DNA of 18,961 nt, taken from NCBI GenBank assembly GCA_015494035.1, contig WGBZ01000064.1, positions 1 to 18,961 on the forward strand. Reading direction: 5' to 3'. Source of the stretch: Lysobacterales bacterium (GTDB lineage Bacteria > Pseudomonadota > Gammaproteobacteria > Xanthomonadales > Marinicellaceae). Below the pieces are notes generated by a model, which made no database searches, was not told the origin of the DNA, and saw nothing but the letters and a program-made list of their open reading frames with translations. Numbering within the stretch: the stretch's first letter is position 1; every line of letters begins with the position of its first letter. Position numbers and translations under genes: made by a program. Positions 1 to 8,187 of the stretch are shown here, in pieces.

Positions 1-155
1 CCTGATCGAATCTGGACGAAGCAGCTTATGCCGGAAATGTCCGAGAACAAGGCGAAGTTCGTGGCCAATAGCGGGCTATTGGCAAGGACTTCAACGCAGT
101 TATCGGACATTTCAGGTGTGAGAAGCGAGTTCACGATTTGATCAGGGCTTCCCTT
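1..155 (+). repeat. Palindromic intergenic repeat, copy 1 (subfamily A)
   Basis: This is an imperfect whole-element palindrome. The outer arms are CTGATCGAATC near base 2 and GATTTGATCAG near base 135. An inner arm pair GAAATGTCCGA (about 34-44) and TCGGACATTTC (about 103-113) is exactly complementary. The centre is a perfect 9-bp stem, GCCAATAGC (64-72) and GCTATTGGC (75-83), with a two-base loop. It closely matches the copy at 4331-4494 and shares its outer ends with the copies at 8019 and 12637. The first few terminal bases (GGAAGCT in other copies) probably lie just left of the window. Its right end runs directly into a half copy in the opposite orientation. Confidence 0.9.
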
Positions 156-212
156 AAACTGAACAATTTTGCACGCCAATCTGCTCGCGCCAGATTCAAT
201 CAGCGCTTCCTA
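154..212 (-). repeat. Half copy of the palindromic repeat (subfamily B), reverse orientation
   Basis: Read on the minus strand from 212 leftwards, this matches the left arm of the copy at 8019-8187: the terminus TTAGGAAGCGCTGATTGAAT, then CTGGCGCGAGCAGATTGGCG, then CAAAATTGTTCAG. The similarity stops at an AAGG sequence, where it joins the terminus of copy 1. The central hairpin and the other arm are absent, so this is a truncated or interrupted element. It ends about 45 bp before the dtd start codon, so any dtd promoter must lie partly within it. Confidence 0.8.
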
Positions 213-256
213 AATGAACTGTGCGAAAATAGGCCTTTGTTCTGGAGCACCGTGAC

Positions 257-703
257 ATGATTGCCCTGATTCAACGGGTGCGCAGCGCCTGGGTCGAAAC
301 CGGACAAGAGCGCATCGCCGACATCGGGCCGGGCTTGCTGGCCTTCATCGGCGTGGAAAAGGCCGACCAACCCGCACAGGCCCACAAGCTGCTGCAGCGG
401 CTGATCAACTATCGGATTTTTGCGGATGAAGAAGGCCGCATGAACCGTTCCCTGCAAGACACTGGCGGCCAATTGCTACTGGTGCCGCAATTTACCCTGG
501 TGGCCGACACCCGCAAAGGCACCCGCCCGGGCTTTTCCCGTGGCGCCGACCCGGAAACCGGCCGGCGACTGTTTGATGAACTGCTGGCCGGCGCCCGGGC
601 CGCCTTGCCTGAGGCCGGCCGGGTTCAGTCCGGTCACTTTGGCGCCGACATGCAAGTGGGCCTGATCAATGACGGCCCGGTGACTTTCCACTTGCAGCAA
701 TAG
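257..703 (+). CDS. dtd: D-aminoacyl-tRNA deacylase
   Basis: The 148-residue product is full length for bacterial DTD (E. coli 145 residues). DTD hydrolyses D-amino acids mischarged on tRNA and acts as a cytoplasmic homodimer. The N-terminus MIALIQRV is diagnostic, the nucleophile-region motif PQFTLVADTRKGTRP has Thr80 at the E. coli position, and the Gly-Pro motif NDGPVTF lies at 138-144. The usual SQFT is PQFT here, so Ser77 is replaced by Pro. The ATG at 257 is preceded by GGAG at 245-248, giving good spacing. The gene stands alone between the repeats and the phosphate genes. Confidence 0.97.
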   Translation: MIALIQRVRSAWVETGQERIADIGPGLLAFIGVEKADQPAQAHKLLQRLINYRIFADEEGRMNRSLQDTGGQLLLVPQFTLVADTRKGTRPGFSRGADPETGRRLFDELLAGARAALPEAGRVQSGHFGADMQVGLINDGPVTFHLQQ

Positions 704-731
704 CAGGACAGCCATCGCCACACAATAAAAC

Positions 732-748
732 GGTGATTTTTTATCACC
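732..748. terminator. Short hairpin downstream of dtd, possible terminator
   Basis: GGTGAT (732-737) and ATCACC (743-748) form a perfect 6-bp stem around a T-rich loop, 29 bases after the dtd stop. There is no U-tract immediately after the stem on either strand, so it is at best a weak intrinsic terminator. It could equally be a protein-binding palindrome upstream of the phosphate genes. Confidence 0.3.
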
Positions 749-910
749 CCAGCCTGAATCACGTCCAAATGGCGGCTTGACCCCAAATTATTAACCCGGC
801 AACTAAATATATGGCTCTCAGCGCTTTTCAGCCACAGCGCATGGCGCCTGGATGGTTTAAAATACGCCGCAAACGAATTGAGTAAAAAACCACCTGATCA
901 GGAGAGCCAC

Positions 911-1585
911 GTGAAAACCTTGATTACCGAATTGCTGGGCACCAGCCCGGTTGCGCCACTGCAAAAACACATCAAAACCGTTTACGAATGCGCCTGCCGA
1001 CTGCCAAAGCTGGTGCGAGCCGCCAATCAGGGCGACTGGGACACCGCGAAAAAACTGCACGAGGAGATCGCACAGCTGGAAAACGAGGCCGACCGGCTCA
1101 AGTTCCAGATCCGCTCCAACCTGCCCAAAAGCCTGTTTATGCCCGTGCCCCGTCAGGACTTGCTGGAACTGGTGCTGGTGCAGGACAAGATTGCAAACAT
1201 CACGCGCGATGTTTCCGGCATTATCATCGGCCGCAAAATGCGTTTCCCCGAAGACATACGCGATGACTACCAGGCCTTCGTGGACCTGTGCGTCGAGGCC
1301 GTTGGCCAGGCCGTGCAAAGCGTCAACGAGCTGGACGAACTGTACGAAACCGGTTTCCGGGGCGCGGAAGTTGAGCTGGTGGAAAAAATGATCCGTAAAC
1401 TGGACGAAACCGAAACCAAAACCGACCGACTGCAATCCCAGATCCGTCGCAAACTGTTTGCCATTGAAGACGACCTGCCCCCGGTTCACGTGATGTTTCT
1501 GTACATCGTCATCGAAAAAACCGGCGGCATTGCCGACATGGCCGAACGCGTTGGCCGTCGCCTTGAGCTGTTGCTGGCCAAATAA
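911..1585 (+). CDS. DUF47 family (TIGR00153-type) PhoU-like phosphate transport accessory protein
   Basis: The 224-residue helical protein has the DUF47 pattern: many heptad-like Glu/Asp-rich helices, including ENEADRLK near the N-terminal third and ETETKTDRLQ in the second repeat, as in PhoU-like metal-binding bundles. Members are commonly encoded directly upstream of Pit transporters and are thought to modulate phosphate uptake; that role is family knowledge. I chose the GTG at 911 because AGGAG lies at 900-904 and the protein then begins MKTLITELLG. A TTG at 878 would add 11 residues with no ribosome-binding site. The Pit gene follows after 33 bp, so the two probably form an operon. Confidence 0.9.
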   Translation: MKTLITELLGTSPVAPLQKHIKTVYECACRLPKLVRAANQGDWDTAKKLHEEIAQLENEADRLKFQIRSNLPKSLFMPVPRQDLLELVLVQDKIANITRDVSGIIIGRKMRFPEDIRDDYQAFVDLCVEAVGQAVQSVNELDELYETGFRGAEVELVEKMIRKLDETETKTDRLQSQIRRKLFAIEDDLPPVHVMFLYIVIEKTGGIADMAERVGRRLELLLAK

Positions 1586-1618
1586 GACCCAAATCCCCGC
1601 ATTCAACAGGACATCATC

Positions 1619-2872
1619 ATGGAATATCAAACCATTTACCTGATTCTGGCTGGCATTTTCGGCTTTTTCATGGCCTGGGGCATCGGCGCCAATGACGTGG
1701 CCAACGCCATGGCCACCTCCGTCGGCTCCAAAGCGCTGACCATCAAACAGGCCATCCTCATTGCCGCCATCTTTGAATTTGCCGGTGCGGTGCTGGCCGG
1801 CGGCGAAGTCACCTCCACCATTCGCAAGGGCATTGTGGACACCAGCAGCATCAGCCACCAGCCAGAACTGCTGATTTACGGCATGCTGGCCTCGTTGCTG
1901 GCCGCCGGCATCTGGTTGTTGATTGCCTCACGCAAGGGCTGGCCGGTTTCCACCACCCATTCCATTGTTGGCGCGGTAGTGGGTTTTGCCGCTGTGGGCC
2001 TGGGGCTGGATGCGGTGAAGTGGAGCAAAGTGGGCAGCATCGTCATGAGCTGGGTGGTTTCTCCCCTGTTGGCCGGCCTGATCGCTTTTCTGATTTTCCA
2101 GAGTGTGCAGTACCTGATTCTGCGCCAGAAAGACCCACTGGCCAAAGCCAAGAAATGGGTGCCCATGTACATGTTTTTCACGGCTTTTATCCTGACCCTG
2201 GTCACCATTAAAAAGGGCCTCAAGCACGTGGGGCTGCACATCAGCACCAACGAGTCCTACCTTTACGCCCTGGGCATTGGTCTGCTGGTGGCCATAGTCG
2301 GTGCGCTGGTGATTGCGCGCATCCAGCCCGACCCGGAAAAGGACAAGGACTTTCATTTCTACACCGTGGAAAAGGTTTTTGCCGTGTTGATGATTGTGAC
2401 CGCCAGCGGCCTGGCCTTCGCCCACGGTTCCAATGACGTGGCCAATGCCGTGGGCCCGCTGGCTGCGGTGGTTTCCACCGCCAAGACCGGCCTGATTAAC
2501 TCCAAATCGCCGCTGGAAACCTGGATTCTGTTTCTGGGCGGCATCGGTATCGTCATCGGCCTGGCCACCTATGGCCGGCGAGTCATAGCCACGGTGGGCG
2601 AAAAAATCACCCACCTGACACCCAGCCGCGGTTTCGCCGCCGAACTGGCCGCCTCCAGCACCATTGTGGTGGCCTCGGCCACCGGCCTGCCCATTTCCAC
2701 CACCCACACCCTGGTGGGGGCGGTGCTTGGTGTGGGCATGGCCCGCGGCCTGAGCGCCATTAACCTGAACGTGGTGCGCGGTATTTTCACCTCCTGGCTG
2801 GTCACCATTCCTGCCGGGGCAGCCCTGTCAGTACTGTTCTTCTATATCCTCAAGGCCATATTCCAGCACTGA
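1619..2872 (+). CDS. Inorganic phosphate transporter, Pit family
   Basis: The 417-residue, strongly hydrophobic protein has about ten predicted membrane helices. It carries both duplicated Pit/PHO4 signatures: GANDVANAMATSVGSKALT (from residue 23) and HGSNDVANAVGPLAA in the second half. Each half also carries a copy of the STTH motif (PVSTTHSIVGAVVG and PISTTHTLVGAVLG), as expected for the inverted-repeat fold. Pit proteins take up metal-phosphate complexes across the inner membrane by proton symport. AGGA at 1608-1611 precedes the ATG. The gene pairs with the DUF47 gene upstream and is followed by a strong terminator. Whether it is PitA- or PitB-like cannot be told from this sequence. Confidence 0.95.
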   Translation: MEYQTIYLILAGIFGFFMAWGIGANDVANAMATSVGSKALTIKQAILIAAIFEFAGAVLAGGEVTSTIRKGIVDTSSISHQPELLIYGMLASLLAAGIWLLIASRKGWPVSTTHSIVGAVVGFAAVGLGLDAVKWSKVGSIVMSWVVSPLLAGLIAFLIFQSVQYLILRQKDPLAKAKKWVPMYMFFTAFILTLVTIKKGLKHVGLHISTNESYLYALGIGLLVAIVGALVIARIQPDPEKDKDFHFYTVEKVFAVLMIVTASGLAFAHGSNDVANAVGPLAAVVSTAKTGLINSKSPLETWILFLGGIGIVIGLATYGRRVIATVGEKITHLTPSRGFAAELAASSTIVVASATGLPISTTHTLVGAVLGVGMARGLSAINLNVVRGIFTSWLVTIPAGAALSVLFFYILKAIFQH

Positions 2873-2924
2873 CTCATCACCGGAACCACCGACCCTTCCG
2901 CGTCACCACTAGCGCCTAAGTGAC

Positions 2925-2943
2925 GTGGAAGGTCACTTTCCAC
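2925..2943. other. Inverted repeat downstream of pit
   Basis: GTGGAA (2925-2930) and TTCCAC (2938-2943) form a 6-bp stem between the pit stop codon and the main terminator. There is no T-tract. It may be a protective 3' hairpin on the transcript or incidental. Confidence 0.3.
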
Positions 2944-2947
2944 CTAC

Positions 2948-2998
2948 AAAAACCCTCCCGGAACACGCCTTGGGAAGGTTTTTGTCTTTTTATTTCAT
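2948..2998 (+). terminator. Rho-independent terminator of the DUF47-pit unit
   Basis: AAAAACCCTCCC (2948-2959) pairs with GGGAAGGTTTTT (2972-2983) apart from one internal C-A mismatch. A second T-rich run follows to about 2998. Stem, loop and U-tract are all present on +. The A-run on the other side means it could also act on -, though no minus-strand gene is nearby. Confidence 0.85.
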
Positions 2999-3048
2999 TT
3001 AACCGGACGTGCGTGACTTCTGGCAGGGGTAAAAACCGACTCAAGGCC

Positions 3049-3054
3049 TATAAT
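3049..3054 (+). promoter_or_regulatory. Candidate -10 box for sixA
   Basis: A consensus TATAAT lies 49 bp before the sixA start codon and just after the upstream terminator, where a promoter is expected. No convincing -35 box is present at 16-18 bp spacing, so this is a candidate only. Confidence 0.4.
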
Positions 3055-3102
3055 AAAATCCTGGGCTAAGGGATGGGTGTGCTGACTTGAGACACAATAC
3101 GC

Positions 3103-3591
3103 ATGCACCAACAACTGATCTTATTGCGACATGGGCAGGCCACTTTCGAGGCCAGCAGCGATTACCTGCGGCCACTGACTGAAGCCGGTCGGGAAAGCGT
3201 GCGGCGCACTGCCGAACACCTGCAAGCGCGCCAAATGCGTGGTCATCCCGTTATTCTCAGTTCCGATACCCTGCGCACCCGGCAAAGCGCCGAAATCCTG
3301 GCCCACCATTGTCAGATTCCCACCGAGCGCATTCACACCGACCCGGAACTCTATGGCGCCACGCCCGGCTTGTGGCTGAAAAAAATTCCCGAGTTTTTGA
3401 AACGCACGCCCGCTAAGGTGCTGGTCTGCATTGGCCATAACCCGACCATGAGCCAGTTAATGGCCATCCTCACCGGACAAACCACCCACATGCGGGCCGG
3501 GGCCGCGGCGCTCATCGATACGCAGTGGCAGGGCAGCGAAGTGGTCTTGCCAGGCACCTTAGTGGATTATTTCGATCCAAATCAGGGATAA
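3103..3591 (+). CDS. sixA: Phosphohistidine phosphatase SixA (histidine phosphatase superfamily)
   Basis: The 162-residue protein is full length for SixA. It opens with the phosphohistidine motif LILLRHGQA (Arg9-His10-Gly11). SSDTLRTRQSAEIL supplies further phosphate-pocket arginines, and CIGHNPTMSQL carries the second catalytic His at 112. SixA dephosphorylates phosphohistidine proteins such as HPt domains or NPr in known species; the substrate here is unknown. The ribosome-binding site before the ATG is weak, with only a GAGA-type sequence. The rhomboid gene follows after 90 bp on the same strand and may have its own promoter. Other small histidine phosphatases share the fold, so the exact subfamily is slightly less certain than the superfamily. 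Confidence 0.88.
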   Translation: MHQQLILLRHGQATFEASSDYLRPLTEAGRESVRRTAEHLQARQMRGHPVILSSDTLRTRQSAEILAHHCQIPTERIHTDPELYGATPGLWLKKIPEFLKRTPAKVLVCIGHNPTMSQLMAILTGQTTHMRAGAAALIDTQWQGSEVVLPGTLVDYFDPNQG

Positions 3592-3681
3592 AATACGCCA
3601 TAATAGCCACAGCAACGCGGTGACCGCGGCCTTGCTACTATGTGTTCCCGCGATAAAACCTGCAGATCAAGGAAAAACGGC

Positions 3682-4323
3682 ATGGCATACCCCAATCAAA
3701 ACCCCTTCATGGACTTTATCCAGCGCATTCCTCCGGTCACGCGCAACCTGCTGTTCGGCATGGTGGCGGTGTTTCTGGCTCAACAGGTCAATGAGTTCTT
3801 CGTCATCAAAAATTTTGCCCTGTGGCCCATTGGGACGCCCTATTTCCGGCCCTGGCAATTAATCACTTATGCCTTTGTGCACGCCAATTTCACCCACCTG
3901 CTGTTTAACGGCTTTGCCATCTGGATGTTTGGCACGCCACTGGAGCAATACTGGGGTTCCAAACGCTACGCCACCTACGTGCTGGCCTGCATCATTGGCG
4001 CGGCGCTGCTGCACCTGATCCTCACCTATGTCATGACCGGCGGGGGCATTCCCATCCCCACCATTGGCATTTCCGGCGCGGTTTACGGCCTGTTGCTGGC
4101 CTTTGGCATGATGTGGCCCGAGCAGCGTATTTTGCTGCTGATTCCGCCAGTGCCCATTAAAGCCAAATACTTCGTGATGATCTATGCGCTGCTGGTGTTG
4201 TGGTCGAGCTTTTCCGGTTATGGCAGCGCCGGCATCGCCCATTTCGCACACCTGGGTGGCATGGTCACCGGCTTTTTGCTGATCCAGTACTGGCGCGGCA
4301 AACCGCCTTTCCGCTTTAAGTAG
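3682..4323 (+). CDS. Rhomboid family intramembrane serine protease
   Basis: The 213-residue, six-helix membrane protein carries the rhomboid signatures: HANFTHLLFNGFAIWMFG in the L1/TM2 region, the catalytic serine in TIGISGAVYG (Ser131), and the catalytic histidine in AHFAHLGGMVTG (His190). Rhomboids cleave membrane-anchored substrates within the bilayer. I chose the ATG at 3682 because AAGGA lies at 3669-3673. An ATG at 3640 would add 14 residues (start MCSRDKTCRS) with no ribosome-binding site. The stop is followed within 10 bp by a palindromic repeat, and the convergent gene beyond it ends inside that repeat. The physiological substrate cannot be inferred. Confidence 0.93.
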   Translation: MAYPNQNPFMDFIQRIPPVTRNLLFGMVAVFLAQQVNEFFVIKNFALWPIGTPYFRPWQLITYAFVHANFTHLLFNGFAIWMFGTPLEQYWGSKRYATYVLACIIGAALLHLILTYVMTGGGIPIPTIGISGAVYGLLLAFGMMWPEQRILLLIPPVPIKAKYFVMIYALLVLWSSFSGYGSAGIAHFAHLGGMVTGFLLIQYWRGKPPFRFK

Positions 4324-4330
4324 GATCCCA

Positions 4331-4494
4331 GGGAAGCTCTGATTGAATCTGGACGAAGCAGATCGTGCCTGAAATGGTCGAGAACAAGGCGAAGTTCGCA
4401 ACCAATAGCTCAGGCTATTGGCAAGGACTTCAACGCAGTTATCGGACATTTCAGGTGGGAGAAGCGAGTTCATGATTCGATCAGCGCTTCCCTA
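4331..4494 (+). repeat. Palindromic intergenic repeat, copy 2 (subfamily A)
   Basis: The termini are GGGAAGCTCTGATTGAATC (from 4331) and GATTCGATCAGCGCTTCCC (to 4492). Inner arms CCTGAAATG (about 4369) and CATTTCAGG (about 4447) are exactly complementary. The centre is CCAATAGC (4402-4409), loop TCAG, GCTATTGG (4414-4421). It is very similar to copy 1. It separates two convergent genes, and its right terminus supplies the TAG stop of the minus-strand DedA-fusion gene. Transcribed from either side it would fold into a long hairpin, so a bidirectional termination or mRNA-end role is plausible. Confidence 0.93.
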
Positions 4495-6540
4495 ATCCTG
4501 GCGTTGTCGCCAGTAACGTTCAGTGGCTTGCTGCCTGAGGGCCTGAAACTGCCCGTCAGTCGCCAGTGCCGCATCCACCGCATCGGTGGGCAGTGGCTGG
4601 CGTGAATCCACGCCCAGAAAGTGAAACAAGCCCCATAAATTTTCAGGCCGATGGCGCAGGATTTCTCCCGAATACAGCGGCAATTCATCCGGTGCCAGGC
4701 GCGCTCCATCGGGCCAGAGGTGAAACACCAGCCAGTGACCGCTGTCATCGGGCTTCTTCATTATCAGGGCTTCCACGTGGCCACGGTTGGTGCTGGCCAG
4801 CACCGGCCATTCCGCCCCGCCAGGTTTCTTCTGCCCCGCCTCGGGCGGTTCGCCCGCTTTCGCCGGGCGCTCGTTCTCACTGCCGCCTTCACTGCTACCG
4901 TGGCTGCTGCCTTCGCTGTCGGGCCCCTTGGCCGAAAGGGCACTTAACAGGCCGCCCCAGGTACGCACCGGCACGTTCTGCCAGCCGGCGGCTTCCAGCG
5001 CCTGCCGTAACCGGGCCACGTCCCCGGCGTAATGGAAATTAAGGTCTTCCCGCGAGCGATTCATCCAGTCCGTGCGTTGCCGGTTTGTGCGCACCTGACC
5101 ATGCAGCCATTGCTCAGTGCTGATGGTTTGCCGGGGTGCCGGGGCATTGCCAAAATCCGTCTGCTGAATATTCAGCCAGATGAGGCTGGCGGCGGCCAGG
5201 TGCACGCTGTAGAAAATAATGGTGATGGGCAACCCCCAAAACTGGCGGCGATTGCGGGTGCGATAGGCCACCCCGACCACAAACGCCCAGAGGCTGCCAA
5301 TAAGGATGGAAATCACCACCTGACCCAGCGACAGTTGCTGGAAAAACAGCTGCGCGAAGGCCACCAGCGCCACTTCAATGGCGGCCAGCACATAGGGCCA
5401 GCTACGTAGGCGCACCGGCAGGGCGCCGGAAACCAGCACTGCCCAGAAGGCCAGCACAGCAGTGAGCCAGGCCAGGTGGCCAAAACCCCAGGTCGACACG
5501 TGCCCGGTGCCCCAGTGGGAAAGCATCAGGGCCAGCAGCCAGCCAAACAGGCCCGCAGCCAGCCAGTGCCAGGCGGCAGTGAACCGCTTGCGATACAGCA
5601 ACCAGGCCAGCACCGCCAGAAACGGTGCGGCGATGGCCGCGTCGTGCCCCAATGCCAGCATGATTTTTATCGGTGGCACCGTCCAGGGTGTGTGGAAAGC
5701 CTGCAGAAAATCCATTAGCTGATGATTCCAGCCGATCAGGGTTTCACTGCTTAGCAAGGCCCAGGTGGACAGGGCCGTGAGCATCAACAAGCCCAGCGCC
5801 AGCGCGGCCAGCGAGCCGGATTCCGGCTTGCGCGGGTCCACCAGCGCCGCGGTGACCTTGCCCAGTACCGGATGCCGCTGGCTCCACAGCAAGGTGCGAG
5901 AAAGCCAGCGATAAGCGGTGGGAATCAGCCAGCGATAGACGTGTGAAATCAGCCACCAGGCAAACCAGACCATGGCCACCAGCGCGGCGGCCAGAATCGC
6001 CAGTTTGCCGGCCACCTGAGCGGTGGCGGCCAATGACTGACTGAGGAAAACCCCGGGCAGAATATAGACCGGCGCCCACAGGATGCTGGCGATGACATTC
6101 ACCACCACGTAGCGTTTGACCGGCATGTCCATCATGCCCGCAATGGCCGGAATAATGGGTCGCACAGGGCCGACAAAGCGGCCCAGGAAAACGCTCATGG
6201 AACCGTATTTGCGGAAAAATTCCCGGCCCTGCTCAATCAGCTTGGGAAAGCGGTTGACCGGCCACATGGACAGCAGTTTCTCGTGATAATGGTGGCCAAT
6301 CCAGAAACTCAACCCGTCACCGACGATGGCGCCCAGGGTGGACCAGAACCAGGCCGTGGCAAAATCCAGCACACCCAGACCCACCAGCGTGCCCAGCCCA
6401 AACAGAATGGCCGCGCCAGGTAGCAGAATTCCCACCAGCAGCAGTGATTCACCAAAGGCAATCAGAAAAATGATCAGGCCCGCCCAGTTGGGGTGCGCTT
6501 GCACCCAGTCAACCAGTGTTTGTAGCCAGTGCGCTTCCAT
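4492..6540 (-). CDS. DedA / PAP2-like / LssY C-terminal fusion membrane protein
   Basis: The 682-residue protein has three parts. Residues 1-200 are a DedA (VTT/SNARE-associated) domain with ESLLLVGILLPGAA and the signature GRFVGPVRPIIPAIAGMM (120-137). Residues about 245-430 are a multi-helix segment placed where DedA fusions carry a PAP2 phosphatase. Residues about 485-682 resemble the soluble LssY C-terminal domain, interrupted by a Gly/Ser/Glu/Pro-rich stretch at 538-577. DedA proteins are linked to lipid-carrier flipping and membrane homeostasis. The PAP2 catalytic motifs look degraded: PSGH is WGFGH, and the SR...H...D motif is AQLFFQQLSLGQVV. The gene lies 35 bp downstream of hemL and is probably co-transcribed with it. 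The start MEAHWLQTLVDWV is typical of the family. Its TAG stop lies in the repeat terminus. Confidence 0.88.
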   Translation of the reverse strand: MEAHWLQTLVDWVQAHPNWAGLIIFLIAFGESLLLVGILLPGAAILFGLGTLVGLGVLDFATAWFWSTLGAIVGDGLSFWIGHHYHEKLLSMWPVNRFPKLIEQGREFFRKYGSMSVFLGRFVGPVRPIIPAIAGMMDMPVKRYVVVNVIASILWAPVYILPGVFLSQSLAATAQVAGKLAILAAALVAMVWFAWWLISHVYRWLIPTAYRWLSRTLLWSQRHPVLGKVTAALVDPRKPESGSLAALALGLLMLTALSTWALLSSETLIGWNHQLMDFLQAFHTPWTVPPIKIMLALGHDAAIAAPFLAVLAWLLYRKRFTAAWHWLAAGLFGWLLALMLSHWGTGHVSTWGFGHLAWLTAVLAFWAVLVSGALPVRLRSWPYVLAAIEVALVAFAQLFFQQLSLGQVVISILIGSLWAFVVGVAYRTRNRRQFWGLPITIIFYSVHLAAASLIWLNIQQTDFGNAPAPRQTISTEQWLHGQVRTNRQRTDWMNRSREDLNFHYAGDVARLRQALEAAGWQNVPVRTWGGLLSALSAKGPDSEGSSHGSSEGGSENERPAKAGEPPEAGQKKPGGAEWPVLASTNRGHVEALIMKKPDDSGHWLVFHLWPDGARLAPDELPLYSGEILRHRPENLWGLFHFLGVDSRQPLPTDAVDAALATDGQFQALRQQATERYWRQRQD

Positions 6541-6575
6541 TCCTTTGTCCTGCGATGAATAGGGTGGGACGGTAT

Positions 6576-7853
6576 CTAGAGCGCGGCAAACGCCTCGTTG
6601 GCCGCCTGCAAGGTGTGGGCCAGGGTTTTTTCATTGTGGGTGCTGGACACAAAACCGGCTTCATAGGCCGATGGCGCCAGGTACACGCCCTTGTCCAGCA
6701 TCAAATGGAAGAAACGCTTGAACGCGTCTTCATCACAGGCCTGCAGATCGGCAAAGTTGCGTATTGGCTGGTCGCAGAAAAACAGGCCAAACATGCCACC
6801 GGCCACTTCACCGTGGAAGGGCACACCGGCGCGGTCGGCAGCCGCACTCAAACCCTCCACCAAGGCCTGGGCGTGTTGTTGCAGGCCGGTGTAAAAACCC
6901 GGTTCACTGATGATGTCCAGCATGGCGCTGCCAGCGGCCATGGCCACCGGATTGCCCGACAGGGTGCCGGCCTGATACACCGGCCCCAGCGGGGCAATGT
7001 GCGACATGATCTCGCGCTTGCCGCCAAAGGCGCCCACCGGTAAGCCGCCCCCGATGACCTTGCCGAAAGTGCTCAAATCCGGCGTTACGTCATACAGTTC
7101 CTGCGCCCCGCCACGCGCCACCCGAAAGCCGGTCATGACCTCATCAAAAATCAGCACCGAGCCGTGTTTGTCGCACTCGGCGCGCAAGTGTTCCAGGTAG
7201 CCCGGTTGCGGCTTGATCATGTTCATGTTGCCGGCAATGGGCTCCACAATCACCGCCGCAATGTTATCGCCTTCTGTGGCCATCACCTCGGAGAGGGCCT
7301 GCGGGTCGTTGTAGGGAATGGTGATGGTCAGATCGGCCACTGCAGCAGGGACACCCGGGGAACCGGGAATGCCCAGGGTCAACACGCCGGAACCGGCCTT
7401 GACCAGAAATGAATCGGCGTGGCCGTGATAACAGCCTTCAAACTTGATGATCTTGTCCCGGCCGGTGTAGCCGCGCGCCAGACGAATGGCGCTCATGGTG
7501 GCCTCGGTGCCGGAATTGACCATGCGCACCATATCCAGCGACGGAATCATGTCACACATTTTCTCAGCCAGCGTCACCTCGCCCGGCGCCGGCGTACCGA
7601 AACTCAGGCCATTATCCACCGCCTGATGCACCGCTTCCAGCACCTGCGGGTTGCCGTGCCCGGCGATCATCGGCCCCCAACTGCCCACGTAATCCACGTA
7701 CTGACGGCCTTCCACGTCCCACAAATACGGGCCTTCGGCTTTCTGGATAAAAACCGGCTCGCCACCCACGCCGCGAAACGCACGCACGGGGGAATTTACG
7801 CCACCGGGAATCACCCGTTGGGCCTGTTCAAAAAGTTCGTGGCTGGTGGTCAT
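6576..7853 (-). CDS. hemL: Glutamate-1-semialdehyde 2,1-aminomutase
   Basis: The 425-residue protein is full length (E. coli 426). It is a class III PLP-dependent aminotransferase-fold enzyme that converts glutamate-1-semialdehyde to 5-aminolevulinate, the first committed tetrapyrrole precursor of the C5 pathway. Visible motifs are [17 protein letters not shown] at the N-terminus, [54 protein letters not shown], and the PLP lysine in [17 protein letters not shown] chose the ATG at 7853 ([10 protein letters not shown]) because TTTGGAG sits 5-11 bases upstream and it matches the family start. An ATG at 7877 would add 8 residues. It is divergent from the GGT-family gene. Confidence 0.97.
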   Translation of the reverse strand: MTTSHELFEQAQRVIPGGVNSPVRAFRGVGGEPVFIQKAEGPYLWDVEGRQYVDYVGSWGPMIAGHGNPQVLEAVHQAVDNGLSFGTPAPGEVTLAEKMCDMIPSLDMVRMVNSGTEATMSAIRLARGYTGRDKIIKFEGCYHGHADSFLVKAGSGVLTLGIPGSPGVPAAVADLTITIPYNDPQALSEVMATEGDNIAAVIVEPIAGNMNMIKPQPGYLEHLRAECDKHGSVLIFDEVMTGFRVARGGAQELYDVTPDLSTFGKVIGGGLPVGAFGGKREIMSHIAPLGPVYQAGTLSGNPVAMAAGSAMLDIISEPGFYTGLQQHAQALVEGLSAAADRAGVPFHGEVAGGMFGLFFCDQPIRNFADLQACDEDAFKRFFHLMLDKGVYLAPSAYEAGFVSSTHNEKTLAHTLQAANEAFAAL

Positions 7854-7939
7854 GGTTACTCCAAAGGTCATTGACAAATGAATGGGTGGTGATCGCCTGA
7901 GGCAATCCAGGCAGGCGTTAATCGGGTAATTATCTCAGG

Positions 7940-7945
7940 TATAAT
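7940..7945 (+). promoter_or_regulatory. Candidate -10 box upstream of the GGT-family gene
   Basis: A consensus TATAAT occurs in an AT-richer patch of the hemL/GGT divergent region. The corresponding -35 position reads GTTAAT, a poor match. If used, transcription would begin near 7952 and the whole repeat at 8019-8187 would sit in a leader of roughly 290 nt. Confidence 0.35.
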
Positions 7946-8018
7946 CGCGCAATGCCACAGGGCCATGCCCGTCAAGATATCGGCTGCCCCCGAGCCAGGC
8001 CCGGAGCCTTTCAAAACC

Positions 8019-8187
8019 CCTAAGGAGCCTCTGATTGAATCTGGCGCGAACAGATTGGCGTGTAAAATTGTTCAGTGCAAGGCGCAAACCGCACGTAATA
8101 GCAAGGCTATTGCGAAGGTTTGCAACACAGAAATGGACGATTTTACGCCACAAGATGCCGTGTCACGATTCAAGCAGAGCTTCCCTA
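8019..8187 (+). repeat. Palindromic intergenic repeat, copy 3 (subfamily B)
   Basis: The termini are CTAAGGAGCCTCTGATTGAA and, inverted, TTAGGGAAGCTCTGCTTGAA. The inner arm pair is GTGTAAAATTGTTCA (from about 8060) and GACGATTTTACGCC (from about 8136). The centre is AATAGC (8097-8102), loop AAG, GCTATT (8106-8111). Its inner arms differ from those of subfamily A, but they still pair with each other. It lies upstream of the GGT-family gene, probably within its untranslated leader. Confidence 0.92.

Noticed and set aside
878..910. Upstream TTG extension of the DUF47 protein
   Set aside because: AGGAG at 900-904 is ideally spaced for the GTG at 911, and the extension would have to translate through that ribosome-binding site.
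857..1858. Long minus-strand open frame opposite the DUF47 gene and pit start (333 codons)
   Set aside because: It is antisense to two well-supported genes. Its composition (Gly/His/Gln/Phe-rich) is typical of a GC-driven shadow frame and no domain is seen.
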